Notes: generated by a model from the sequence alone, not told the origin. Shown: positions 27,292-37,422, counted from the first letter of the stretch. The stretch: DNA of 64,000 nt from Georhizobium profundi (GCF_003952725.1 NZ_CP032509.1:1016001-1080000), one strand, 5' to 3'. Translations and numbers: made by a program.

Positions 27292-28515
27292 ATGCATGAC
27301 GTGCTGCAAAGCCGCGCTACACATCTGTTCTCCGCCATCCTTCTTTCGGGAGGCCTTCTCGCTTCGATGGTTGGGCTGTCGGCTGCGGAAGCCGCTCCCC
27401 GCATGCTGGTGGATGTCGAAACTGGCAGGGTGATCGAGCACGAGGATGCGTTCAAGCGCTGGTACCCCGCTTCGCTGACGAAGCTGATGACCACCTATAT
27501 CGCGCTGCGTGCCATCGAAAGCGGTGAGGCGGATTTGACGTCGCCGGTCACGCTCAGCGCGCGGGCTGCTGCACAGCCGCCGAGCAAGATGTACTATGGC
27601 GAAGGCGCCACCATGACCCTCGACAACGCCATCAAGATCATCATGGTCAAGTCGGCGAACGACGTGGCGATGGCGATCGGGGAGTCGCTTGCCGGCACGG
27701 ACAGGAACTTCGTGGCTCGCATGAACGCCGAGGCGGAACGGCTCGGCATGACGTCGACCCGCTTCATCAACGCCAATGGCCTGCCGGGCGAAGGCCAGTA
27801 TACGACGGCCCGCGACATGGCCTTGCTGGCGCTCGCGATCAAACGCGATTTTCCGCAGTATTCCGATTATTTCAGCATCGAGGCCATCCAGGCGGGCAAC
27901 GACATCTATCCCAACTTCAACATGCTGATCGGGCGCTATCCGGGCGCCGATGGCATGAAGACAGGGTTCATCTGCTCCTCGGGCTTCAACCAGGTGTCGT
28001 CGGCAAGCCGCAACGGCCGCTCGGTGGTCGCCGTCGTCTTCGGGGCCGAAAGCCTGGCTGACCGGGCGGAAGAATCCGCGCGGTTGCTGGAGGAGGGGCT
28101 GACCGAAGCGATACCCGCCAGTGCGACGCCGATCATGCAATTGCAGCCCTATGGCGAGGGCAATGCCGAGGTGGCCGATCTGCGCCCGCAGATCTGTTCG
28201 CCCGAAGCGGCTGCGCAGCGGTCCGAAGGCCGCGACGACAATGGCGAGCTGATCCTGAGCTCGGCGTTCATCCGCCCGCTCGAACGCGAATTGGAGCCGG
28301 TGGCCGTTGCGCTGGGTGGAACGGGCGGGCGCGTCGCTGCGATCCAGGTGGATGTGCCGATCCCCACGCCGCGGCCGCGTCTGGTCGAGCTTGAGGAGGA
28401 TTCAGCGCCCATGGCGGCCTCACTTGCGACATCCGCGCCGGAAGGCGAGGCGTCGACCGACGGGCTGCGGCCTTCGCTCGATGTGCCGCTGCCCCTGCCG
28501 AGGCCGCGTCCATGA
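27292..28515 (+). CDS. D-alanyl-D-alanine carboxypeptidase (PBP5/6-type)
   Basis: A protein of about 407 residues with an N-terminal signal peptide ([20 protein letters not shown], cleaved near AAEAA) and serine-peptidase S11 motifs: PASLTKLM (SxxK), VKSANDVA (SxN) and DGMKTGFIC (KTG). The C-terminus is long, Pro/Arg-rich and low complexity ([18 protein letters not shown]). ATG at 27292 abuts the AAGGA sequence; GTG at 27301 has better spacing (9 nt) and may be the true start. It trims pentapeptide stems in the periplasm. Overlaps the next gene by 4 nt. Confidence 0.92.
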   Translation: MHDVLQSRATHLFSAILLSGGLLASMVGLSAAEAAPRMLVDVETGRVIEHEDAFKRWYPASLTKLMTTYIALRAIESGEADLTSPVTLSARAAAQPPSKMYYGEGATMTLDNAIKIIMVKSANDVAMAIGESLAGTDRNFVARMNAEAERLGMTSTRFINANGLPGEGQYTTARDMALLALAIKRDFPQYSDYFSIEAIQAGNDIYPNFNMLIGRYPGADGMKTGFICSSGFNQVSSASRNGRSVVAVVFGAESLADRAEESARLLEEGLTEAIPASATPIMQLQPYGEGNAEVADLRPQICSPEAAAQRSEGRDDNGELILSSAFIRPLERELEPVAVALGGTGGRVAAIQVDVPIPTPRPRLVELEEDSAPMAASLATSAPEGEASTDGLRPSLDVPLPLPRPRP

Positions 28516-29609
28516 AGCGTCACGACCCCATTCCAGTGACCGTGCTGACGGGCTTTCTGGGCTCGGGCAAGACGACGCTGCTCAACCGCCTGCTGAAGGA
28601 TCCGCAACTCACTGATACGGCCGTGATCGTCAACGAATTCGGCGATGTCGGCATTGATCATCTGCTCGTCGAGCAATCGAGCGATGGCGTGATCGAGCTA
28701 TCGGATGGCTGCCTCTGCTGCACGGTGCGCGGGGAGTTGGTGGATACCCTGGCGGAGCTCGTCGACAGGCTGCAGACGGGCCGCATCGAGCGCCTGCGCC
28801 GCATCGTGATCGAGACGACCGGCCTTGCCGACCCGGCGCCGGTGCTGCAGGCGGTCATGGGCCATCCCGTGCTCGTCGACAGCCTGCGGCTCGACGGCGT
28901 CATCACGACGCTCGACGCGCTGAATGCGATCGGCACGCTCGACCGGCATGAGGAAGCCGTCAAACAGGTGGCGGTCGCCGACCGGATCGTGCTGACCAAG
29001 ACGGATCTGGCCGAAGATGCACCGCTCGATGCGCTGCGCGCGCGCATCGGCGCCCTGAACCCGGGTGCGCCGCTTCTCGATGCCCAGGAAGCGCAAACAG
29101 GCTACGCTGCGCTTTTCGATTGCGGGCTCTACGATCCCGAGACCAAGACAGCGGACGTTCAACGCTGGCTGCGCGACGAGGCGATTGCGGCGGCCCATCA
29201 CCATCACCACCATCATCACGATGTGAACCGCCACGATGCACGCATCCGCGCCTTCACGCTCGTACATGATGGCCTGGTCGATCGCGATGCCATCGCGATG
29301 TTCATCGATCTCCTGCGCTCGGCGCACAGCGAACGCGTGCTGCGGATGAAGGGGATCGTCGGGCTTTCGGACAATCCGGAGCGCCCGCTCGTCATTCATG
29401 GCGTCCAGGGTACCTTCCATCCGCCGGCACGATTGCCGTCATGGCCGGATAACGATCGCCGCACGCGCATCGTCGTGATCACGCGCGATCTGGGTGAAGA
29501 CTTCGTCCGGGACCTTTTCGGCGCTTTCGCCGGGCAGCCCGCTGCCGACCGGGCTGATCGCGTAGCGCTGGAATCAAACCCGCTGGTCGTGCCGGGTCAC
29601 CGGTTCTAG
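28512..29609 (+). CDS. CobW/COG0523-family GTPase (metal chaperone type)
   Basis: A 365-residue G3E GTPase. P-loop [16 protein letters not shown] near the N-terminus, metal motif GCLCC (CxCC) within [13 protein letters not shown], GTPase motifs ETTGLADP and LTKTDL. A run of eight His (HHHHHHHH, about residue 228) lies between the G domain and the CobW C-terminal domain. His runs and CxCC point to Zn or Co handling. ATG overlaps the upstream stop (ATGA), giving a two-gene unit with the carboxypeptidase. Whether it serves cobalamin synthesis or zinc supply is not decidable here. Confidence 0.9.
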   Translation: MKRHDPIPVTVLTGFLGSGKTTLLNRLLKDPQLTDTAVIVNEFGDVGIDHLLVEQSSDGVIELSDGCLCCTVRGELVDTLAELVDRLQTGRIERLRRIVIETTGLADPAPVLQAVMGHPVLVDSLRLDGVITTLDALNAIGTLDRHEEAVKQVAVADRIVLTKTDLAEDAPLDALRARIGALNPGAPLLDAQEAQTGYAALFDCGLYDPETKTADVQRWLRDEAIAAAHHHHHHHHDVNRHDARIRAFTLVHDGLVDRDAIAMFIDLLRSAHSERVLRMKGIVGLSDNPERPLVIHGVQGTFHPPARLPSWPDNDRRTRIVVITRDLGEDFVRDLFGAFAGQPAADRADRVALESNPLVVPGHRF

Positions 29610-29639
29610 GAAACCGGATCTCGCGCTCAAGCCCAGCGT

Positions 29640-29891
29640 TCAGGCTTTTTCGATGCAGAAGCGGTGGCCGCTCTCGACCGTTTCGGTGGAGATGAGTTTA
29701 TTGCCGCTTTCCTGACAGAAGTGCGGAATGTCGATGACCGCCATCGGGTCTGTCGTTTCCACGACGACGCGTGTGCCCAACGGGAGCGCGGCCATCCGCT
29801 TGCGCGTCTTCAGCACGGGCAAAGGGCATTTCAGGCCTTTGAGGTCGTAGGTGATCGTTTCGCCTGATCCAGACGTCAATTCCGACCCCAA
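29640..29891 (-). CDS. TusA/SirA-family sulfurtransferase-like protein
   Basis: An 83-residue protein with the TusA signature LKGLKCPLPVLKTRKRMAAL, including the active Cys-Pro-x-Pro, and a second half with TDPMAVIDIPHFCQESG. TusA-like proteins relay persulfide sulfur. The only start that keeps a short leader is TTG at 29891; it overlaps the 3' end of the upstream L,D-transpeptidase gene by 16 nt and no good Shine-Dalgarno is seen, so coupling is likely. Confidence 0.85.
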   Translation of the reverse strand: MGSELTSGSGETITYDLKGLKCPLPVLKTRKRMAALPLGTRVVVETTDPMAVIDIPHFCQESGNKLISTETVESGHRFCIEKA

Positions 29892-31093
29892 AGCGACCAG
29901 CGCGGACGTTCCGCGACCTGCTCAGCAGGTGCCTGCGGAGGCGCTGCGTAGAGCGACGTCGAGGTATGAAGCGGATTGGCGACCGGAACGGGCAGGGCCG
30001 TCGTCGAAACCGGCGTTGCCGCGGTCGGTGCGCTTGCCTCGGCAGGCACGGTAACCGAAGCGGGCTGTGCAGCCTCGGCTGCCACAGCTGCACTCGCGGC
30101 TTCAGGCGCAACGACGGCGGGTGCAGCGACGGCAGGCACGGCCGTTACGGCAGCAGCCGATGCCGCAGCAGCAGAAGCCGGGGTCGACTGATTTGCCGGC
30201 AGGAGGCGCGACAGCGCGCCGGAGCGGCCAGGCTTCTGGCCCAACTGTTTCTGAAGCGCTTCCTGGAAGGCTGCCTCGTAGTCCTGAACATAGGTTTGGT
30301 AGGCGACCTGCAGGCTTTCAGGCGTCGACGTCGCAGGGCAGGCGGCGGAGGCGTCGAAGACGGCGTTCGGCTCGGTCGGCACCTGGTTGAAGACGTATTG
30401 CTTGTTGCAGACGTCGACCTTCGGTGGCGTCTTGGTCAGCTCGAAGTGGTCGTAGCCGACCTTCAACATTTCCCAGAATTCGTAATTTGGATTGTCGCGG
30501 TGACGCGCCATGTTTTCTGCCGTCATGCGAAACGGCAATGCCTGGACCTGGAAGCTATCCTGCCCGCCCTTGAACGCTTCGCGCGCAAAGGCATAGATTT
30601 CGAGCACCTGTTCATCCGTCATCGAATAGCAGCCGGCGGACGAGCAGGCGCCATGCACCATGAGGTTCGTGCCGGTGCGGCCATGGGCGCGATCGAACCG
30701 GTTCGGGTAGCCGAGATTGAACGAGAGGTAGTAGCTGGAATTGGGGTTCATCTGGTGGCGGTTGACGGTATAGAAGCCTTCCGGCGCCTGGCGATCGCCT
30801 TCGGCGCGCTTCGGACCCAGCTCACCCGACCATTTGCAGATTTCGTATTCGGCGATCTTTTCGTAGCGGCCGTTGGCCTTGGCCTTCCACACTTCAAGAA
30901 CGCTTTCTTCCTTGAAGATGCGCATCATGATCGGGGAGGCCTCGGTCATGTCGTAGGCCTTCATGCGGTTGACGACCTTCGTCGGCAACGGATGTTCGAC
31001 CTTGTTCGAGACGCCCGACAGCGTATCGCCGCTGTTGCACGCCGCCAATGTGAGGCACAGCCCCGAAACCACAAGAAGTCGATGCCAGCGCAT
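29876..31093 (-). CDS. L,D-transpeptidase (YkuD/YafK-like) lipoprotein
   Basis: A 405-residue lipoprotein: signal MRWHRLLVVSGLCLTLAACN with lipobox LAAC. The catalytic YkuD-type motif is LMVHGACSSAGCYSMTDEQ (His and Cys). The last 110 residues are Ala/Pro/Val-rich, low complexity, and end in RWSLWGRN. ATG at 31093 gives the cleanest signal peptide; ATG at 31123 would add 10 residues. The enzyme class makes 3-3 cross-links or anchors proteins to peptidoglycan. Close to a D,D-carboxypeptidase, so the local theme includes wall remodelling. Confidence 0.9.
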   Translation of the reverse strand: MRWHRLLVVSGLCLTLAACNSGDTLSGVSNKVEHPLPTKVVNRMKAYDMTEASPIMMRIFKEESVLEVWKAKANGRYEKIAEYEICKWSGELGPKRAEGDRQAPEGFYTVNRHQMNPNSSYYLSFNLGYPNRFDRAHGRTGTNLMVHGACSSAGCYSMTDEQVLEIYAFAREAFKGGQDSFQVQALPFRMTAENMARHRDNPNYEFWEMLKVGYDHFELTKTPPKVDVCNKQYVFNQVPTEPNAVFDASAACPATSTPESLQVAYQTYVQDYEAAFQEALQKQLGQKPGRSGALSRLLPANQSTPASAAAASAAAVTAVPAVAAPAVVAPEAASAAVAAEAAQPASVTVPAEASAPTAATPVSTTALPVPVANPLHTSTSLYAAPPQAPAEQVAERPRWSLWGRN

Positions 31094-31191
31094 ATTGGCT
31101 GCCCACCCTGCCCGAATCGCCATGCGGTCATCCCCGCGGTCACTGATCAAGCGACCTCAATAGGCTGAATACAGTTCATAAATTCTTATCG

Positions 31192-31207
31192 CAAGCGTTA
31201 ACGCTTG
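31192..31207. promoter_or_regulatory. 16-bp perfect palindrome between ldt and dxr
   Basis: CAAGCGTTAACGCTTG is a perfect palindrome in the 214-bp divergent gap, within AT-rich DNA, about 100 bp from each start. It looks like an operator for an unknown dimeric regulator. Confidence 0.45.
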
Positions 31208-31307
31208 ATTTTGGAGTGCGAAGAAACCCTTAAACTGCTGTGCGGCACCTGGATTTCGATAATCGGCAGGGCTTTACGAAGCGCTGGCCAAACCGGATAG
31301 TCGGTAG

Positions 31308-32501
31308 ATGACACAGACTTCTCAAGAACGCCGGCGCCTTACGGTTCTTGGCGCGACAGGATCGATCGGCGCGAGCACGCTGGACGTGGTGCGCCATTTG
31401 GGCGGCAAAGATGCCTTCAAGATCGCGGCGCTGACGGGGCGCGACAATATCGAGGTTCTCGCGCGGGAAGCGATCGCGCTTGGCGCCGAGTTCGTGGCGA
31501 CAGCGGATGAGGATCGGTATGGGGCCCTGCGCGCGGCGCTTTCGGGAACGGGCATCGTCTGCGGAGCAGGGGCCGACGCTTTGATCGAAGCCGGCGAGCG
31601 TGAGGCGGATATCGTGATGGCGGCGATCGTCGGCGTTGCGGGTCTGGCACCCACACTGGCAGCCGCAAGGCGTGGCGCCGATATCGCGCTTGCCAACAAG
31701 GAGTGCCTCGTTTCGGCCGGGCAGGTGTTCAAAGCGGAAATGGCTGCGGGCGGCGGGCGTTTGCTGCCGGTCGACAGCGAGCACAACGCCATTCACCAAT
31801 GCCTCGCCGCCGGGGGCAACCAGGCCCTCGAGCGCGTCGTCCTGACGGCCTCGGGCGGGCCTTTCCGCAACCACACGCTTGAACAGATGGCGCAGGTGAG
31901 CGCGGACGACGCTGCCGCTCACCCGAATTGGAGCATGGGGCGCAAGATTTCCATCGACAGTGCGTCGATGTTCAACAAGGCGCTCGAAATGATCGAGGCG
32001 CAGCACCTTTTCGATCTCCTGCCGGATCAGGTGGAAGTGGTGATTCACCCGCAGTCCATCATCCATTCCATGGTCGGCTATGCGGACGGATCGATGCTGG
32101 CGCAGCTCGGCGCACCGGATATGCGCACGGCGATCGGCTATGCGCTCGCCTATCCCGAGCGGCGAAATCTTCCGGTCGAGCGGCTCGATTTCACGCAATT
32201 GTCGCGGCTGGACTTTCAGGTGCCGGACGAAGCGCGTTTCCCGGCGGTCAGGCTTGCGCGCGAAGCGATGGAGCGCGGCGGGCTTGCCGGTGCGGTGCTG
32301 AACGGTGCCAAGGAACGCGCGCTCGACGCTTTTCTCGCCAAGGAGATCGGCTTCCTGCAGATGGCGGATGTCGTGGAACGCACAATGGCGCGGATGGCCG
32401 ATGCAGGCGCCGCAACGGGGATAAACGCCGTTTATGCGGCCGACGCGGAAGCGCGCGTCATCGCTGCTGAAGAAATCGTCGGTTTGCGCCGGGCAGCCTG
32501 A
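31308..32501 (+). CDS. dxr: 1-deoxy-D-xylulose-5-phosphate reductoisomerase
   Basis: A 397-residue NADPH enzyme, full family length, second step of the MEP pathway. Rossmann motif LTVLGATGSIGASTLDVVRH, NKECLVSAGQVF, and metal/substrate segments LLPVDSEHNAIHQCL and MGRKISIDSASMFNKALEMIEA are all present. It stands alone, followed by a strong stem-loop, and adds to dxs and idi in supplying isoprenoids within the same 20 kb. Confidence 0.96.
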   Translation: MTQTSQERRRLTVLGATGSIGASTLDVVRHLGGKDAFKIAALTGRDNIEVLAREAIALGAEFVATADEDRYGALRAALSGTGIVCGAGADALIEAGEREADIVMAAIVGVAGLAPTLAAARRGADIALANKECLVSAGQVFKAEMAAGGGRLLPVDSEHNAIHQCLAAGGNQALERVVLTASGGPFRNHTLEQMAQVSADDAAAHPNWSMGRKISIDSASMFNKALEMIEAQHLFDLLPDQVEVVIHPQSIIHSMVGYADGSMLAQLGAPDMRTAIGYALAYPERRNLPVERLDFTQLSRLDFQVPDEARFPAVRLAREAMERGGLAGAVLNGAKERALDAFLAKEIGFLQMADVVERTMARMADAGAATGINAVYAADAEARVIAAEEIVGLRRAA

Positions 32502-32509
32502 GCTGACGT

Positions 32510-32536
32510 AGCGGCTTGAGGCATGCTCAAGCCGCT
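32510..32536. terminator. Intrinsic terminator between dxr and hemA
   Basis: AGCGGCTTGAG-GCATG-CTCAAGCCGCT is an 11-bp perfect stem followed by TTTCC on the plus strand. It lies 8 nt after dxr and 10 nt from the convergent hemA stop and can serve both. Confidence 0.8.
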
Positions 32537-32546
32537 TTCCTGAATA

Positions 32547-33761
32547 TCAGGCGACGGCGCGCGATAGGGCGCAGCGCGACCAGAGCGATGACAGAGCCAA
32601 AACGAGATGATCGATATCGGCATCGCTGTGAAGCGGCGACGGCGTGATGCGCAAGCGCTCCGTCTTCTTCGGCACCGTCGGGTAGTTGATCGGCTGAACG
32701 TAGATGCCGTAATTGTCGAGCAGCAGGTCCGACAGCCACTTGCACTTGGCCGCATCGCCGACCATCACCGGCACGATGTGGCTCGGGTTGGGCATGTAAG
32801 GGATGCCGATGGCATCGAGGCGGGCGCGTACGCGAGCCACGCGATCCTGGTGCTGCATGCGCTCGAACTGGCTCTGCTTCAGGTGCTGGATCGAGGCGAG
32901 TGCTCCAGCGGCAAGCGCCGGCGGCAATGCAGTGGTGAAGATGAAGCCGGAGGCGAAGGAGCGCACGAAGTCGCAGAGCGCGGTGGAGGCGGCAATATAG
33001 CCACCCATCACGCCGAACGCCTTGCCGAGCGTGCCTTCGATCACCGTCAGGCGGTGCATCAGGCCTTCGCGTTCGGCAATGCCGCCGCCGCGCGGGCCGT
33101 AGAGGCCGACGCCGTGCACTTCGTCGAGATAGGTCATGGCGCCGAACTCTTCGGCGACGTCACAGATCTCCTTGATCGGCGCAATGTCGCCATCCATCGA
33201 ATAGACGCTTTCGAAGGCGATCAGCTTCGGCGCCTTCGGATCGGCAGCTGCGAGCTTGGCGCGCAGATCGGCGACGTCGTTGTGCTTCCAGATGACGCGT
33301 GCGGCTTTCGAATGACGAATGCCTTCGATCATGGAGGCATGGTTCAGCGCGTCGGAAAAGACGATGCAGCCGGGGATCTTCGAGGCGAGCGTGCCGAGGG
33401 CAGCCCAGTTGGAGACGTAGCCCGAGGTGAAGAGAAGTGCGGATTCCTTGCCGTGAAGATCGGCGAGCTCCTGCTCCAGGAGCACGTGATAGTGGTTGGT
33501 GCCGGAAATGTTGCGGGTGCCGCCGGCGCCTGCGCCACAGCGGTCGATCGCTTCCTTCATGGCCGCGACCACCTTCGGGTGCTGGCCCATGCCGAGATAG
33601 TCGTTCGAGCACCAGACGGTGACGCTCTGCTCGCCATTCTCCGTGTAGCGGGTCGCGTGCGGAAATTCGCCCTTGCGCCGTGCAAGGTCTGCGAACACAC
33701 GGTAGCGCCCTTCTTCACGAAGGCCGTCCAATGCGTTCTGGAAAAATCCGTCGAAATCCAT
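32547..33761 (-). CDS. hemA: 5-aminolevulinate synthase, copy 1
   Basis: A 404-residue PLP enzyme that condenses glycine and succinyl-CoA, the alphaproteobacterial (C4) entry to tetrapyrroles. Conserved blocks are [42 protein letters not shown] and the Schiff-base Lys247 in [13 protein letters not shown]. It differs from copy 2 mainly at the N-terminal 40 and C-terminal 130 residues; the centre is nearly identical in DNA. It is monocistronic, convergent with dxr, and may be the housekeeping copy because it lies outside the photosynthesis operons. Confidence 0.95.
   Translation of the reverse strand: MDFDGFFQNALDGLREEGRYRVFADLARRKGEFPHATRYTENGEQSVTVWCSNDYLGMGQHPKVVAAMKEAIDRCGAGAGGTRNISGTNHYHVLLEQELADLHGKESALLFTSGYVSNWAALGTLASKIPGCIVFSDALNHASMIEGIRHSKAARVIWKHNDVADLRAKLAAADPKAPKLIAFESVYSMDGDIAPIKEICDVAEEFGAMTYLDEVHGVGLYGPRGGGIAEREGLMHRLTVIEGTLGKAFGVMGGYIAASTALCDFVRSFASGFIFTTALPPALAAGALASIQHLKQSQFERMQHQDRVARVRARLDAIGIPYMPNPSHIVPVMVGDAAKCKWLSDLLLDNYGIYVQPINYPTVPKKTERLRITPSPLHSDADIDHLVLALSSLWSRCALSRAVA
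32908..33662. repeat. hemA near-identical tract, copy 1
   Basis: This part of hemA copy 1 matches 44556-45310 in copy 2 (offset 11,648). From 32908 to 33413 (506 bp) I count one mismatch, at 33150; the following 250 bp have about seven. Flanking parts of the two genes are clearly diverged at both levels. Same-orientation direct repeat. Confidence 0.92.
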
Positions 33762-34015
33762 TTCATACGCTCCGCTGACTGCAACCCGTTTTCGGTTTGG
33801 AACCGTTCTAAGTCAAGGTTGTACGGGCAAATTCATAGCAAAACGGCGCCATTTGCAGCCTTAAACCGATCAATTGCGACGACCCGCCGCACGATTGCGC
33901 AAGCCTTAATCTCCGACAACGGTTCTAAAGTGCTGCGCGCATGGGGGCGAGGGGCGAAGGTCCAAGCATTGGCGTGAGCGGCAGGACGATGGTCCGGTCT
34001 TCGCGGCAAGACAAA
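33762..34015. other. Intergenic region upstream of hemA copy 1
   Basis: Holds the hemA promoter region on the minus strand and the 3' flank of the cox-like operon. It is more AT-rich in 33780-33930. I see no TGT-N12-ACA PpsR site and no TTGAT-N4-ATCAA Fnr site, unlike the pigment operons, and no convincing gene. Confidence 0.5.
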
Positions 34016-34040
34016 GGGCCGAGAGCTTGCGCTCCGGCCC
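34016..34040 (-). terminator. Terminator of the coxSLM-like operon
   Basis: GGGCCG/CGGCCC with inner GAGC-TTGC-GCTC and one bulged A form a strong stem 25 nt beyond the coxM stop; on the minus strand it is followed by TTTGTCTTG. Confidence 0.65.
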
Positions 34041-34064
34041 CTCGCGTTCTCGTCGTTCCTACAA

Positions 34065-34862
34065 TTATTTGGCTGAAGCCACTGCCCGCTTGGCCATCAC
34101 CTTCACCAGATTGGCGCGGTATTCCGATGATCCGTGCAGGTCGGAGAGCATGCCGCCTGGATCGACCGAGAGATTGGCAACGGCATCGGGCGCGAAGTTC
34201 GCCGACAAAGCCTGCGCTGCTTCATCCCAGTGGAAGACACCGTCTGCGCCGGCCCCCGTGACGCCGACACGGACGGTCGAGCCGGTTTTCGCCACGAAGA
34301 CGCCGCACATCGCATAGCGTGAGGCGGGATTGCGGAACTTCTCGTAGCCGGAAATCTCTGGCGCGGTGAACGAGACGGCGGTCACGATCTCATCGTCTTC
34401 GAGCACGGTCTCCAGGAGGCTGACGAAGAATTCCGAGGCTTTGACGGCCCGCTTGCTGGTGTGGATCGTGGCATCGAGCGCGATCATCGCGGCCGGATAG
34501 TCGGCAGCGGGATCGTTGTTGGCGACCGAACCGCCGATCGTGCCCATATAGCGCACCTGCGGATCGCCGAGCACGCTCGCCATGTGGTGCAGGCCGTAGC
34601 AGACCGACTTGATCTCATCGGAATTCTTGATCTCGAAATGGGTGACGGCGCCGCCGATGCGCACCTCGCGGCCATTGACCGTGATGCCCTTCATTTCCTC
34701 GACGTGACGCAGGTCGACGAGATCGGACGGTGCGGCGAGACGCTGCTTCATGGCCGGCAGAAGCGACATGCCACCCGACAGGAACTTGCCCGATTCGGTG
34801 GAACCCACGAGGCTGACGGCTTCTTCGATCGAGCTTGGGCGATGGTAATTCGTTTCGTACAT
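34065..34862 (-). CDS. CoxM-like FAD-binding subunit of a molybdenum hydroxylase
   Basis: A 265-residue FAD-binding subunit of the xanthine dehydrogenase/CO dehydrogenase medium type. FAD motifs GKFLSGGMSLLPAMKQRL and YMGTIGGSVANNDPAADYPAA are clear. ATG at 34862 has GGGAG upstream. Third gene of an S-L-M operon. It passes electrons from the 2Fe-2S subunit to the respiratory chain. Confidence 0.9.
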   Translation of the reverse strand: MYETNYHRPSSIEEAVSLVGSTESGKFLSGGMSLLPAMKQRLAAPSDLVDLRHVEEMKGITVNGREVRIGGAVTHFEIKNSDEIKSVCYGLHHMASVLGDPQVRYMGTIGGSVANNDPAADYPAAMIALDATIHTSKRAVKASEFFVSLLETVLEDDEIVTAVSFTAPEISGYEKFRNPASRYAMCGVFVAKTGSTVRVGVTGAGADGVFHWDEAAQALSANFAPDAVANLSVDPGGMLSDLHGSSEYRANLVKVMAKRAVASAK

Positions 34863-34956
34863 TGGATGTCTCCCTGAAGACGAAGGGCAAGGGCTTGCAG
34901 GGTTCAGTCGCTGCTGCGCCGCTTGCTCTTCGATCTTCTGCTTTCTGATGGCGGTG

Positions 34957-37302
34957 TCAGGCGTTGTGCAGGGCGGCCCAGACCTTCTGCGGAGAGGCCG
35001 GCATGCTGAGCGCGTTGGTGCCGATTGCGTCCGTGATGGCGTTGATCACCGCCGGCGGCGACCCGATCGCACCGGCCTCGCCGCAGCCCTTGATGCCGAG
35101 CGGATTGCCCGGGCATGGCGTCGTCTGGTGCGAGATCTGGAACGACGGCAGATCGTCGGCGCGCGGCATGGTGTAGTCCATGTAGCTTGCCGTGATCAGC
35201 TGACCGGTCTGCGGATCGTAATGACACCCTTCGAGCAGCGCCTGGCCGATGCCCTGCGCGAGGCCGCCATGGACCTGGCCTTCGACAATCATCGGATTGA
35301 TGATGTTGCCGAAATCGTCGGCTGCGACGAAGTTCAGGATCTCCGTCTTGCCCGTGTCGGGATCGACTTCGACCTCGCAGATGTAGCAGCCGGCCGGGAA
35401 GGTGAAGTTGGACGGGTCGTAGAAGGCGCCTTCCTTCAGGCCGGGCTCCATGCCGGACGGCAGATTGTGCGCCGTGTAGGCCGCAAGCGCCATCTGGAAC
35501 CAGGGCAGGGTCTTGTCGGTACCGGCCACTTTCAGTTCGCCGTTCTCGATGACGATGTCGCCCTCGTCCGCTTCCATCAAATGGGCCGCGATCTTCTTGG
35601 CCTTGGCCTCGACCTTGTCGAGCGCCTTAACGATCGCGCTCATGCCGACGGCGCCGGAGCGCGAGCCGTAGGTGCCCATGCCCATCTGCACCTTGTCGGT
35701 ATCGCCATGAACGATGTTGACCGAGTCGATGCCGACGCCGAAGCGTTCCGCCACGAGCTGCGCGAAGGTCGTTTCGTGGCCCTGGCCGTGGCTGTGCGAA
35801 CCGGTCAGGATTTCGATCGTGCCGACCGCGTTGACGCGCACTTCAGCCGACTCCCACAGGCCGACACCGGCGCCGAGCGAACCGACCGCGGCGGACGGCG
35901 CGATGCCGCAAGCCTCGATGTAGCAGCTCATGCCGATGCCGCGTTTCTTGCCGCGGCTTTCGGAATGGGCGCGACGTGCGGCGAAACCGTTATAGTCGAT
36001 TTCCTGCATCGCCGCGTTGAGCGATGCTTCGAAGTCGCCCGTGTCGTAGGTCATGATGACGGGGGTCTGGTGCGGGAAGGAGCGGATGAAGTTCTTGCGG
36101 CGTAGCTCGGGAGGCGAGACGCCCAACTGGCGCGCTGCCGTCTCCATCATGCGTTCCATCACGTAGGTCGCTTCCGGGCGACCCGCGCCGCGATACGCAT
36201 CGACCGGCGTCGTGTTGGTGTAGATCGCCTTCACATTCGCGTGGATCGCGGGGATGTTGTACTGGCCCGACAGCAGCGTCGCGTAGAGATAAGTCGGTGT
36301 CGCCGACGAGAAGAGCGACATGTAGGCGCCGAGATTGGCCTTGGTCTCGACCTTGAGGCCGAGAATGTGGTGGTCGGCGTCGAAAGCCATCTCCGCATGG
36401 GTCACATGGTCGCGACCATGGGCGTCGGTCAGGAAGGCTTCCGTGCGGTCGCAGTTCCACTTGACCGGAACGCCGGTGCGCTTGGATGCCCAGAGGCAGA
36501 CGATCTCTTCCGGATAGATGTAGATCTTCGAGCCGAAGCCACCGCCGACATCCGGTGCGATGACGCGCAGCTTGTTTTCCGGTGCGACGTTGTAGAACGC
36601 GCTCATGACCAGGCGGGCGACGTGCGGGTTCTGCGACGTCGTCCAGCAGGTGTAATGATCCTCCGCCGCGTCGTAGACGCCAAGTGCGGCGCGCGGCTCC
36701 ATCGCGTTCGGCACGAGGCGGTTGTTGACGATGTCCATCTTGACGACATGCGCCGCCTTGGAGAATGCGTCGGCGGTCGCCTGTTCGTCGCCGAGCACCC
36801 AGTCGAAGATCAGGTTGTTCTTGGCCTCGGGATGGATCTGCGGCGCGCCCTCGGCAAGGGCATCTTCAACGCCGGTCACCACCGGCAGCTCTTCATATTC
36901 CACATTGACGAGGTCGGCAGCGTCGCGGGCCTGGGCACGGGTGTCGGCCACGACGATCGCGACGGCATCGCCCACGTAACGGACCGTTTCCTGTGCCAGC
37001 GGGCGCCATGCGCCCATGTTCATCGGCGAGCCGTCCTTGGAGTGGACCATCCAGCCGCAGATCAGATTGCCGATCCCGTCTTCCGTCAGTTGCTTGCCGT
37101 TGAGGATGCCGATCACGCCCGACATCGCTTCGGCTTCGCTCGTGTCGATGCTGACGATCTTGGCGTGGGCATAGGGCGAACGCACGAAAACGGCGTGCTT
37201 CATGCCGGGAACGACCATGTCGTCCGTGTAGCGGCCCTTGCCTGTGATGAAACGCTTGTCTTCCTTGCGCAGAACGCTCGCGCCAATACCTTCGATACCC
37301 AT
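34957..37302 (-). CDS. CoxL-like molybdopterin subunit, form II type
   Basis: A 781-residue molybdenum-binding large subunit. The active-site loop is AYRGAGR at residues 369-375, which is the form II (BMS) CoxL signature and not the AYRCSFR of true form I CO dehydrogenase. Other blocks: DVGGGFGSKIYIYPEE, GSHSHGQGHETTFAQL and GCGEAGAIGSPPAVINAI. ATG at 37302 has a strong GAGGAGG. Form II enzymes are often not CO oxidisers; the substrate could be an aldehyde, a purine or another N-heterocycle. No coxDEFG accessory genes are seen next to it. Confidence 0.9.
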   Translation of the reverse strand: MGIEGIGASVLRKEDKRFITGKGRYTDDMVVPGMKHAVFVRSPYAHAKIVSIDTSEAEAMSGVIGILNGKQLTEDGIGNLICGWMVHSKDGSPMNMGAWRPLAQETVRYVGDAVAIVVADTRAQARDAADLVNVEYEELPVVTGVEDALAEGAPQIHPEAKNNLIFDWVLGDEQATADAFSKAAHVVKMDIVNNRLVPNAMEPRAALGVYDAAEDHYTCWTTSQNPHVARLVMSAFYNVAPENKLRVIAPDVGGGFGSKIYIYPEEIVCLWASKRTGVPVKWNCDRTEAFLTDAHGRDHVTHAEMAFDADHHILGLKVETKANLGAYMSLFSSATPTYLYATLLSGQYNIPAIHANVKAIYTNTTPVDAYRGAGRPEATYVMERMMETAARQLGVSPPELRRKNFIRSFPHQTPVIMTYDTGDFEASLNAAMQEIDYNGFAARRAHSESRGKKRGIGMSCYIEACGIAPSAAVGSLGAGVGLWESAEVRVNAVGTIEILTGSHSHGQGHETTFAQLVAERFGVGIDSVNIVHGDTDKVQMGMGTYGSRSGAVGMSAIVKALDKVEAKAKKIAAHLMEADEGDIVIENGELKVAGTDKTLPWFQMALAAYTAHNLPSGMEPGLKEGAFYDPSNFTFPAGCYICEVEVDPDTGKTEILNFVAADDFGNIINPMIVEGQVHGGLAQGIGQALLEGCHYDPQTGQLITASYMDYTMPRADDLPSFQISHQTTPCPGNPLGIKGCGEAGAIGSPPAVINAITDAIGTNALSMPASPQKVWAALHNA

Positions 37303-37422
37303 CAATTCCTCCTCAATATCCGGGGGCCGGAGACCGGCCTGTTCCTCCGAGAAGACGCCGGCGAAGCTTGGTTAAGGCGCGCCCCAACGGCGCCGCCCAA
37401 AGCCTGGCCCGCGCCGCTGATC

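Noticed and set aside
33762..34015. PpsR or Fnr operator before hemA copy 1
   Set aside because: Only loose partial matches were found; no TGT-N12-ACA or TTGAT-N4-ATCAA site.
34957..37302. Aerobic CO dehydrogenase (form I CoxL)
   Set aside because: The active-site loop is AYRGAGR and not AYRCSFR, and the gene order is S-L-M.
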